DNA of 8,018 nt from an uncultured Actinomycetes bacterium (GTDB lineage: Bacteria > Actinomycetota > Actinomycetes > S36-B12): positions 1 to 8,018 of the forward strand of contig CALFIA010000180.1 in assembly GCA_937876275.1 (NCBI GenBank), given 5' to 3'. Of the stretch, positions 1 through 5,746 are shown in pieces. How positions within the stretch are numbered: position 1 is the first letter of the stretch; each line of letters opens with the position of its first letter. Under the pieces are notes generated by a model, which was not told the DNA's origin, ran no database searches, and was given only the letters and a program-made list of their open reading frames with translations. The translations under genes were made by a program, and so were the position numbers.

Positions 1-1
1 G

Positions 2-259
2 CTCGCCGAGATGGCGTTTTCGGGTGGCTTTGGCATCAGCCTGGATGCGGATGTACTGGCGGCAGTGGAGGTCAAGACCCTGGACCGCCTGCTGTTCAGC
101 GAAAGCCAAAGCCGACTGGTGCTGACCATCCCCCAGGACCGCCTGGCCACGGCCGAGCGCATTCTCGCCGGCGTGCCCCACCAGGTCATCGGTCGCGTCA
201 CTGCCGAACCCCAGCTGCGCATCAGCGGCCTGGGCAGCGAGCTGCGCGCCGAGCTGGCC
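2..259 (+). CDS. purL: PurL C-terminal fragment (phosphoribosylformylglycinamidine synthase subunit II), both ends broken
   Basis: The open frame runs in from the contig edge (codons from base 2 read L-A-E-M). The first ~83 residues resemble the C-terminal AIRS-type domain of PurL, the ATP-dependent FGAM synthase of purine synthesis: an ALAEMAF-like helix start, then a LLFSESQSRLV strand block, a short helix, and a GxVTAEPQLRI ending. The catalytic parts lie upstream, off the contig. Instead of the short PurL tail and a stop, the frame continues into cysteine synthase sequence at about 248-265. Codon choice on this side (Leu 12 CTG to 2 CTC; Ser almost all AGC) differs from the sequence after the join. 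I infer that this piece comes from another genome or locus through misassembly. The family call rests on motif memory only. A related AIRS/SelD-type domain is the alternative. Confidence 0.68.
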
Positions 260-265
260 AACAGC
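248..265. other. Probable chimeric junction purL/cysK
   Basis: At this point the translated frame changes from a PurL-like C-terminus to the middle of CysK without losing frame. The residues across it (R-A-E-L-A-N-S-D-P-K) fit both partners: a PurL tail can end in ELRAEL, and CysK reads AEELA-SDPKYF. A short shared stretch, about GCCGAGCTGGCC, could therefore have let an assembler cross between two genomes. Leu and Ser codon preference flips exactly here. A genuine gene fusion would lack the CysK active-site Lys, so artefact is preferred. Confidence 0.75.
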
Positions 266-793
266 GACCCGAAGTACTTCATGCCGCAGCAGTTCAACAA
301 CCTCGCGAACCCGGCGATCCACCGCAAGACCACTGCCCAGGAAATCTGGAATGACACCGACGGCACCGTCGACATCGTCGTTGCCGGTGTGGGTACCGGT
401 GGCACCATCACCGGCGTCGGTCAGGCACTCAAGGAGCTCAAGCCCTCCATCCAGATCGTCGCCGTCGAGCCTGACGCCTCACCGGTTCTCTCCGGCGGTG
501 CGAAGGGTCCGCACCCTCTTCAGGGCATCGGCGCAGGTTTCGTCCCTGCCGTTCTCGACACCGAGGTCTACGACGAGGTCATCCGCGTCGTGGCCGACGA
601 TGCCATGGCGACAGCACGTCGCGCCGCGACCGAGGAAGGCCTGCTGGTCGGCATTTCCTCCGGAGCTGCGCTCTGGGCCGCACGCGAGGTTGCGAAGCGC
701 CCCGAGAATGCTGGCAAGACCATCGTCGTGATCATCCCGAGCTTCGGCGAGCGCTACCTCTCCACCGCGCTCTTCGCCGGCCTCGGCGACTAA
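248..793 (+). CDS. cysK: Cysteine synthase A (O-acetylserine sulfhydrylase), C-terminal part only
   Basis: CysK is a PLP enzyme that joins O-acetylserine and sulfide to give cysteine in the cytoplasm. The preserved part (~177 residues of a usual ~310) starts at the SDPKYFMPQQF block. It keeps the glycine loop that holds the PLP phosphate (GVGTGGT, bases ~389-409), the PHPLQGIGAGF segment, the GISSG block whose Ser contacts the PLP ring nitrogen (bases ~650-664), and the GERYLST ending before the stop at 791-793. The N-terminal ~130 residues, including the PLP-binding Lys and the substrate loop, are absent because the frame switches to PurL-like sequence. The encoded chain cannot be an active CysK as written, but the real genome probably carries a full gene. 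cysE follows after 22 bases, so the two are very likely co-transcribed. Leu is mostly CTC and Ser mostly TCC here, matching genes downstream. Confidence 0.9.
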   Translation, partial: AELANSDPKYFMPQQFNNLANPAIHRKTTAQEIWNDTDGTVDIVVAGVGTGGTITGVGQALKELKPSIQIVAVEPDASPVLSGGAKGPHPLQGIGAGFVPAVLDTEVYDEVIRVVADDAMATARRAATEEGLLVGISSGAALWAAREVAKRPENAGKTIVVIIPSFGERYLSTALFAGLGD

Positions 794-805
794 TCGCTGA
801 CCTAC

Positions 806-810
806 GGAGA
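806..810 (+). promoter_or_regulatory. Ribosome binding site of cysE
   Basis: GGAGA lies five bases before the ATG at 816, inside the 22-base cysK-cysE gap. It is the clearest Shine-Dalgarno in the window and fixes the cysE start. Confidence 0.7.
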
Positions 811-815
811 CACTC

Positions 816-1508
816 ATGGGTCGCATCGGCGATGAGCTTGCCTCGATCGTCGAACGCGATCCGGCAGCACGCAGTCGCATTGAGGTCGCGCTGCTCTACC
901 CAGGCATTCATGCTGTGTGGGGTCATCGCCTGAGCAGTTGGCTATGGCGTCACCGGATGAAGTTCCTGGGTCGCGCCGTCTCGCAGTTCACTCGCTTCCT
1001 CACCCAGATCGAGATTCATCCCGGCGCCACCCTCGGGGCCCGCTTGTTCATCGACCACGGATCCGGCGTCGTGATTGGCGAAACCACGGTGATCGGAGAC
1101 GATGTCACGATCTATCACGGCGCAACTCTCGGCGGTAACACCCTTGATCCCGGCAAGCGCCATCCCACCATCGGCGATCGCATCGTTGTCGGCAGCGGTG
1201 CCAAAGTGCTCGGTGACATCTACGTGGGCTCCGACAGTCGTATCGGTGCGAACGCAGTGCTACTTCGCTCAGTTGCCGAGCATTCGGTGGTTGTTGGAGT
1301 TCCTGGCCAGGTCATCGCAGACTCGCGCGGACGCATTCGGCCTACCGGCGAGGATGCCGATCTTCCGGATCCGGTCGGCACGAGCGTGAAGTCATTGCTG
1401 CGCCGTGTGGAAGAACTCGAACTGCAGGTGACGGGCCACCTGACGACGTCAAACTCCTACGTCAGCGCGGATGGCGTGTGGCAGACCGAGGATGACTTCT
1501 CGATCTAG
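816..1508 (+). CDS. cysE: Serine O-acetyltransferase
   Basis: It transfers acetyl from acetyl-CoA to L-serine, giving O-acetylserine for CysK. The 230-residue protein has a short helical N-terminus (about 1-65) and then left-handed beta-helix hexapeptide repeats (about 66-165). These include IDHGSGVVIGE with His81 at the catalytic His position, the HGATLGG and RHPTIGDRI blocks, and the VVVGVPG turn that ends the helix. Glu66 sits where E. coli CysE has catalytic Asp143, a substitution I associate with short actinobacterial-type CysE. An acidic, partly helical C-terminal extension (about 170-230) ends in D-F-S-I. A terminal Ile is the residue that enters the CysK active site in the cysteine synthase complex. 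The ATG at 816 is supported by GGAGA at 806-810, five bases upstream. cysK ends 22 bases earlier, so this is an operon. The stop is only 5 bases from the convergent RidA-like gene. Confidence 0.95.
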   Translation: MGRIGDELASIVERDPAARSRIEVALLYPGIHAVWGHRLSSWLWRHRMKFLGRAVSQFTRFLTQIEIHPGATLGARLFIDHGSGVVIGETTVIGDDVTIYHGATLGGNTLDPGKRHPTIGDRIVVGSGAKVLGDIYVGSDSRIGANAVLLRSVAEHSVVVGVPGQVIADSRGRIRPTGEDADLPDPVGTSVKSLLRRVEELELQVTGHLTTSNSYVSADGVWQTEDDFSI

Positions 1509-1513
1509 CAGAA

Positions 1514-1912
1514 CTACTTGCGGATATCGCGCGAGTAGCAGTCGGCTTCAATCTCGACCAGCATGGCAGGGTCGACGAAGGCCACGCCCGAGAGAATCGT
1601 GAGTGCCGGACGAATCTCCCCGAAGATTTCGCCATGGGCGCGGGCGACGTCATCCATCGCCTCGGCAGTCGAGACGTAGCAGCGCGTGCGCACGACATCA
1701 GCGAGAGTGACGCCCACCTGCGCGATGGCCTTCTCAATCACGCCAAGTGCAGTGAGAGTCTGGTTGTAGGCATCTCCGGGGTGTTGAACGACACCGTCGA
1801 TCGTTGCCGTCGTGCCGGAGACATGAACGTAATCACCTGCCACCACTGCACGGGAGTAGCCGATCTTGCTCTCCCACGGACTGCCACTTGAAATCAGCTT
1901 GTCTGCACCCAT
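1514..1912 (-). CDS. RidA (YjgF/YER057c/UK114) family protein, Arg-less subgroup
   Basis: The protein has 132 residues, the normal size for this family of small trimeric cytoplasmic proteins. Family landmarks in order are an SSGSPWE..GYSRAV opening, VSGTTA (about 32-37), GDAYNQT (46-52), the VVRTRCYV strand (73-80), RAHGEIFGEIRPA (91-103), and a VEIEADCYSR ending. Canonical RidA uses an Arg (E. coli Arg105) to bind the carboxylate and hydrolyse 2-aminoacrylate-type enamines. By alignment that position is Phe112 here (GVAFVDP), so standard enamine deaminase activity is not expected. The SPWE/GDAYNQT features match a less studied RidA-like group of unknown substrate. It lies 64 bases downstream of the SDR gene on the same strand, a possible operon, and converges with cysE. 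The start is the only ATG that fits the conserved N-terminus; an AGG about a dozen bases upstream is a weak RBS. Confidence 0.9.
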   Translation of the reverse strand: MGADKLISSGSPWESKIGYSRAVVAGDYVHVSGTTATIDGVVQHPGDAYNQTLTALGVIEKAIAQVGVTLADVVRTRCYVSTAEAMDDVARAHGEIFGEIRPALTILSGVAFVDPAMLVEIEADCYSRDIRK

Positions 1913-1976
1913 GCGGAAAACCTACCGAACGCCCCTGGGCATCGATGAGTCGCTCTCACATCCATCGGATAGGCGA

Positions 1977-2756
1977 CTACTTGCCGCGCTCTTCCGCGAT
2001 CGAGTTGCCGCCGTCCACGACGATCGACTGACCGGTGATGTACGAGGCACCGGGGGAAGCCAGCCAGGCCACCGCTGAGGCCACTTCTTCGGGCTGCGCG
2101 GGGCGACCCATCGGCACAGTGAATCCCTGCTCGTACTCTGCGCCGGTCAGCGCCTCCGTATGGATCCACCCCGGTGCCACGGCGTTACAGGTGATGCCGT
2201 GTACTGCCTCATCGAGAGCGAGACCCTTGGTGAGTCCGTTCATGCCACCCTTGGCCGCCGCATACCCGACGAGATTGCGCATGGCCATGTGCGGCCCGGT
2301 GATGCTCGAGATCATGATGATGCGGCCAGTTCCCGAAGCGCGCAGGTAAGGCAGGGCTGCCTTAGTTGTCAGGAATGCAGTATCGAGATTGCGACCGATC
2401 GCTGCCTGCCACCCGGCAAAGCTGATCTCGGCCACGCCACCCATCTCCGCATCTGCCGGATTGTCATGACTCGTCATGCCGGCGTTGTTCACCAGAACGT
2501 CAATACCTCCGAGCTCGCCGGCTACGGAATCGATCACCTCAGCAGTCGCGATCGGATCAGTGAGGTCGCAGCGCGCGGCAATGGCATCGAAGCCGTGCTC
2601 ATTGAGTTCGATCGCCCGATCGATGACTCGCTCGCCCAGGCCCAGAAGCGCGACCGAGGCGCCTAGTTCGGCGAGTACTCGTGCAGTGACGAATCCGATT
2701 CCCATCGCGCTACCTGCACCGGTGACCACGACCCGACGTCCGCTGAATTCCCACAT
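1977..2756 (-). CDS. Short-chain dehydrogenase/reductase (classical SDR), substrate unknown
   Basis: This 259-residue cytoplasmic NAD(P)-dependent oxidoreductase has a full Rossmann-fold SDR layout. It shows a cofactor loop T12-G-A-G-S-A-M-G-I-G21, NNAG at 90-93, the active-site Asn123, Ser151, and the Tyr165-x3-Lys169 pair (GYAAAKGG). The NAVAPGW strand (191-197) and a SYITGQSIVVDGG C-terminus (238-250) complete it. The cofactor loop is two residues longer than the usual TGxxxGxG. No acidic residue is obvious at the end of beta-2, so NAD versus NADP preference is uncertain. The length and ending resemble FabG and sugar/alcohol dehydrogenases, but nothing identifies the substrate. The RidA-like gene follows in the same direction after 64 bases. 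The start codon is only 14 bases from the divergent gene's GTG. A purine-rich GAGAG lies upstream as a modest RBS. Confidence 0.93.
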   Translation of the reverse strand: MWEFSGRRVVVTGAGSAMGIGFVTARVLAELGASVALLGLGERVIDRAIELNEHGFDAIAARCDLTDPIATAEVIDSVAGELGGIDVLVNNAGMTSHDNPADAEMGGVAEISFAGWQAAIGRNLDTAFLTTKAALPYLRASGTGRIIMISSITGPHMAMRNLVGYAAAKGGMNGLTKGLALDEAVHGITCNAVAPGWIHTEALTGAEYEQGFTVPMGRPAQPEEVASAVAWLASPGASYITGQSIVVDGGNSIAEERGK

Positions 2757-2770
2757 GCCAGACTCTCTCT

Positions 2771-2959
2771 GTGAGTTCGGTATCCGAGAGTGAGGCCATT
2801 GCCATCGCTCATGCCCAGGCTATGGCACGGGAGGACGACGGGTACTTCGATCCGCGTACGGGTCTATTCGTGATGACCGAGGCGTACCACCTGCACCGCG
2901 GGGCCTGCTGCGGCAATCGATGCCGGCACTGCCCCTTCGACTATGAAGCCTGCGACTAA
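2771..2959 (+). CDS. Small DUF5522-type Cys cluster protein
   Basis: A 62-residue protein as read from GTG. The recognisable part is GYFDP..GLFVMTEAYHLHRG (about 24-44) followed by a dense cysteine cluster, C46-C47-G-N-R-C51-R-H-C54-P, and Cys61 next to the C-terminus. This matches my memory of DUF5522, small proteins with a GxCCGxGCRHCPY signature in several bacterial phyla. Their function is not established. The Cys/His spacing suggests a bound zinc or iron-sulfur cluster, which is inference. The start is uncertain. GTG at 2771 lacks a clear Shine-Dalgarno and lies 14 bases from the divergent SDR start, while an in-frame ATG at 2822 would give a 45-residue protein that keeps the conserved core. 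The gene converges with the Cys/His-rich gene, whose stop lies 9 bases away. Confidence 0.82.
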   Translation: MSSVSESEAIAIAHAQAMAREDDGYFDPRTGLFVMTEAYHLHRGACCGNRCRHCPFDYEACD

Positions 2960-2968
2960 CTCAGGGGC

Positions 2969-4051
2969 CTAGGTGACCCGAAGGCAACGTCGCTCGAGCT
3001 TCGCATTTCCCAATCGCCCGCACACGTCGCTGGCCGGCACCTGACCTTTGTTGTGCACCGACCAGTACGAACCCATGCCTGCGAGACAAGAGTCCTGAAG
3101 CTCTCCCGCATCGGCGCACACGCGTGCACCGATCGTCGGATCATTCGGGTGGTACTTGATCGTGCGACTGCCGACACCCTTGGCACACAACTGCTGCCCG
3201 AATCTCGACGGTGCGCCAGAGCACCACTTCATGGCACCGGCAAAGTCATCGGGACGATCGGAAAGCCAGAGCGTTGGCGTGTAGAACCAGCATGAACCGG
3301 CATAGGGCATGCGGATTGCCGCACACGTACCTTTGGCAGTATCGACTGTCTCAGCACTCGCACCCTTGTCGGCCGCATGACCGCCGGCTACGTCAGCGCT
3401 GAAGAGCTGCATGAAGACGCCCTCACCGCAACGGACCGTGAGAATTCGACGTGGCGCACGATCACAGAGGTCCAATGACTTGGCGACGTCGAGTCCGGTC
3501 GCGAACATCACTCCGTGACCTACTCCGTGGAAGCAGGAGCCGTCCTGCTTCGGTGCGCAGATCTTCAAGAGGTCGCGACCAGGATTCTTCGATATCGCGA
3601 GCGCATCCTCGATCACTCCGTGCGTGAAGCCTCCCCCGCAAACGTCATTACGCACCGTCAGTGCCTTGCCCGGCTTCCCGTCGGCGAGCTCCAAGGCCTG
3701 ATGGCCGAGGTCGTGAGCAATCGCATGGCAGACACCTCCGAGCTTCTCGTCTGCACGCGAACGCGTGTCGAGTGCCTCAAGCGCAGCAGCAGAGCCCTGT
3801 TCGCGTTGCACTGCGAGCAATTCGTTCCTTACGACGGTGTAAAGGTCGTGAACCGCCGCGAGAGGCGTGGGGGCAGGGCTGTTCATTGTCATGGAGGTGT
3901 CATGACTGGCCATGGCGGGAGCACTCGTCGATGAGGCGGCGTCGGTCGAATGCTCGTGACTACCCGCCCCGTTCAGCACGAAGACGAGAGCGCCTGCGAT
4001 CAGAAGGACCACGACTGCCGCAGCAGTGACAGTCCTACGCATGCTGGCCAT
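2969..4051 (-). CDS. Membrane-anchored, Cys/His-rich extracytoplasmic protein of unrecognised family
   Basis: I do not recognise a named family. The 360-residue chain has an MRR basic start and one hydrophobic segment (about 9-27) without a lipobox Cys, so a signal anchor or uncleaved Sec signal. A His/Met/Ser/Thr linker follows (about 31-62; H32, H34, M47, H50, M54, M56). From 108 on there are 14 Cys, an even number. C108-H-A-I-A-H-D-L-G-H117, C138-G3-F-T-H-G and C173-F-H-G-V-G-H-G look like metal- or haem-binding Cys/His motifs. Six Cys pairs (165/173, 196/208, 243/254, 277/289, 312/322, 344/356) recur about every 35 residues, commonly as C-x2-G after the second Cys. I infer a disulfide-braced helical repeat outside the membrane, like Sel1-type Hcp proteins. 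Start at M1 or M4 (base 4042). It is divergent from the SGNH hydrolase gene. Confidence 0.85.
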   Translation of the reverse strand: MASMRRTVTAAAVVVLLIAGALVFVLNGAGSHEHSTDAASSTSAPAMASHDTSMTMNSPAPTPLAAVHDLYTVVRNELLAVQREQGSAAALEALDTRSRADEKLGGVCHAIAHDLGHQALELADGKPGKALTVRNDVCGGGFTHGVIEDALAISKNPGRDLLKICAPKQDGSCFHGVGHGVMFATGLDVAKSLDLCDRAPRRILTVRCGEGVFMQLFSADVAGGHAADKGASAETVDTAKGTCAAIRMPYAGSCWFYTPTLWLSDRPDDFAGAMKWCSGAPSRFGQQLCAKGVGSRTIKYHPNDPTIGARVCADAGELQDSCLAGMGSYWSVHNKGQVPASDVCGRLGNAKLERRCLRVT

Positions 4052-4066
4052 CGTAAAGCGGTCGCG

Positions 4067-4072
4067 TACGGT
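4067..4072 (+). promoter_or_regulatory. Candidate -10 box for the SGNH hydrolase (leaderless mRNA); overlapping -10-like box on the other strand
   Basis: TACGGT ends six bases before the ATG at 4079, the spacing expected if transcription begins at the start codon, a common arrangement in actinobacteria. TGGCCA at 4045-4050 is a weak -35 with a 16-base spacer. On the opposite strand TACCGT (4073-4068) also fits TANNNT and points at the divergent gene. The two boxes form a near palindrome in a 27-base gap. This comes from pattern only. Confidence 0.4.
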
Positions 4073-4078
4073 AAGTGC

Positions 4079-5542
4079 ATGCCTAGCAGGTTTCCGATCG
4101 CCGTCGCAGCCTGCCTAGCCGTCGTCACCGTCGGCACCGCCATCCCGGCGCAAGCCGCAGGCGGGCCGATAGCCAAGGGCAGCTGGGTGTTGGCGCCGCA
4201 GAGCAAGGACGCGAACGGCGACGGCTTCATTGACGGCGATGGCGGCGTGCCCGCACGAGGCGCCCTGAGCCTCAGCCCCTCGACCACCATGATCGGGGCA
4301 GGAAATCATGTTGCCCAGCCCAATGAGCGGCTCATCAATGGGTCACTCTCGTGGTACCTCGGGAACACCTTCGAAGTCACGCTCAACGCATGCGGTTCGA
4401 AGGGAGACTCATATACCTGGACAATCACCGGCGCGACAACCGTGCGAACGCCGCCGAAGGCGATCAAGAAATGCACGAGCACTGTCTCGCTACCTGAAGG
4501 CGTGTACTCCTTCGATCTTGCAGTGAAGTCCGGCCGGGCAACCGCTCACCGAGTTCTGCGCGGCAGTGTGCGCAACTACGTCTTGGTCTCCATGGGTGAT
4601 TCCTACGCCTCGGGCGAAGGAAATCCGCGCAACATCGATGCCTATCTCCAGCAGGCCGGACTCTTCACTTCCTTCACCCCCTATTGGGACGACACCTCGT
4701 GCGCGCGAAGCACCCATAGCGCGCCCGCACGAGCAGCACTCGCGCTCGAGAAGTCGTCACCTCACTCCAGTGTCACGCTGATTGATGTGAGCTGCAGCGG
4801 TGCGACCATCGGCTCGGGAATTCTCGGGCCGCAGTCTCGCGCGGGCCAATCAGTCAGCCAGGTCGAGCAGGTGCGCGCGATCGCCGCCGGTCATCGCATC
4901 GATGCCATCACGCTTTCGGTCGGCGGTAACGACATCGGGTTCGGGGCGATCCTGCAGGCATGCGCCACCAAGGCCAATTGCCCCACGCAGCCCTCGACCA
5001 CTCCCCCACTCAAGGGCTACCCGACCATTCAGGTCGGCGCTCAGGCCAACCTCGCCACCTTGCCCGGCAAGTACGCATCAGTGAACGCCGCCTTGGCCTC
5101 CCTGGCGCCAGGGGCACCGGTCTTTCCCACGATGTACCCAGACATCACCAGGGCGGCCGATGGCTCTGCCTGTACCTACCTGACGATGGGGCCCTCAGAC
5201 TTTGCCTGGGCACGGGCCACTCTCTTGGTGCCTGACCCGCAGTCGCCGTATTCGTATGCGACCACTTCAGGCGCCGCCGTGCCCATGGCTTTGACTGCTG
5301 GCACCCTCAACAGCCAGATCGCTGCCACCCACGGGGCATTGGGCTGGTCCGACGTTGCCGGCACCTGGGGCGCCAGCGGAAACTCCTCCATTGGTCACGG
5401 AGTCTGTGCGGGCGATCAAGCCTGGACCTTCGGACTCATCAGCCTCGGGCCACTGGCCGCCGCAGCGTTCCACCCCAACCCGAAGGGCCTTGAGGTCATG
5501 GGCAAGGCCATCGCCTCCGCCCTTGGATCGGCCATCCACTAG
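4079..5542 (+). CDS. Secreted SGNH/GDSL-family hydrolase (esterase/lipase-like)
   Basis: Predicted exported ester hydrolase of 487 residues. A Sec signal peptide covers about 1-27 (MPSRF start, hydrophobic core, A-Q-A cleavage region). An N-terminal module (about 28-165) contains D44-A-N-G-D-G-F-I-D-G-D-G-G, a partial EF-hand/dockerin-like calcium loop. The catalytic domain then shows block I G173-D-S175-YASGEG with the Ser nucleophile, C-S-G241 as the likely oxyanion Gly, block III G282-G-N-D, and block V with catalytic His465 (FHPNPKG). These are landmarks of the SEST-like actinobacterial esterase group, which often works as a Ser-His dyad. Eight mature-chain Cys (105, 132, 208, 239, 295, 301, 365, 443) suggest disulfides. 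The frame is open 43 codons further upstream, but those residues are polar and overlap the divergent gene, so the signal peptide sets the start at 4079. The substrate is unknown. Confidence 0.9.
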   Translation: MPSRFPIAVAACLAVVTVGTAIPAQAAGGPIAKGSWVLAPQSKDANGDGFIDGDGGVPARGALSLSPSTTMIGAGNHVAQPNERLINGSLSWYLGNTFEVTLNACGSKGDSYTWTITGATTVRTPPKAIKKCTSTVSLPEGVYSFDLAVKSGRATAHRVLRGSVRNYVLVSMGDSYASGEGNPRNIDAYLQQAGLFTSFTPYWDDTSCARSTHSAPARAALALEKSSPHSSVTLIDVSCSGATIGSGILGPQSRAGQSVSQVEQVRAIAAGHRIDAITLSVGGNDIGFGAILQACATKANCPTQPSTTPPLKGYPTIQVGAQANLATLPGKYASVNAALASLAPGAPVFPTMYPDITRAADGSACTYLTMGPSDFAWARATLLVPDPQSPYSYATTSGAAVPMALTAGTLNSQIAATHGALGWSDVAGTWGASGNSSIGHGVCAGDQAWTFGLISLGPLAAAAFHPNPKGLEVMGKAIASALGSAIH

Positions 5543-5604
5543 GTCAATGGGAGGCCCGTGAGGCGACCTCATTCACGGTGGTAGTGTTCTCACTTGCACG
5601 GCAC

Positions 5605-5680
<76 letters not shown>

Positions 5681-5684
5681 GCGG

Positions 5685-5715
5685 AACCGTCCTCCGGGGC
5701 GGTTTTCTGCTTTAC
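5685..5715 (+). terminator. Intrinsic terminator of tRNA-Lys
   Basis: Five bases after the CCA there is an 8-bp stem, AACCGTCC (5685-5692) with GGGCGGTT (5697-5704, one G-U), around a TCCG tetraloop. A T-rich tail (TTCTGCTTT) follows. Stem, tight loop and tail fit rho-independent termination of the tRNA transcript. It ends about 30 bases before the convergent 640-codon gene's stop. Confidence 0.8.
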
Positions 5716-5746
5716 CAGGTCGGGAACTGACCTCGTGCTTTCCGGA

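Noticed and set aside
1509..1513. Bidirectional terminator between cysE and the RidA-like gene
   Set aside because: Only five bases separate the stops and I see no strong hairpin with a T tract.
3515..3934. 139-codon + strand frame
   Set aside because: It is antisense to the Cys/His-rich gene, whose patterned Cys spacing and signal anchor show which strand is coding.
3950..4078. 43-codon upstream extension of the SGNH hydrolase
   Set aside because: The extension is polar and Cys/His-bearing, overlaps the divergent gene, and would bury a perfectly placed signal peptide.
5559..5571. TGAGG-CGA-CCTCA hairpin after the hydrolase gene
   Set aside because: The stem has only five pairs and no T run follows, so it is not a convincing terminator.
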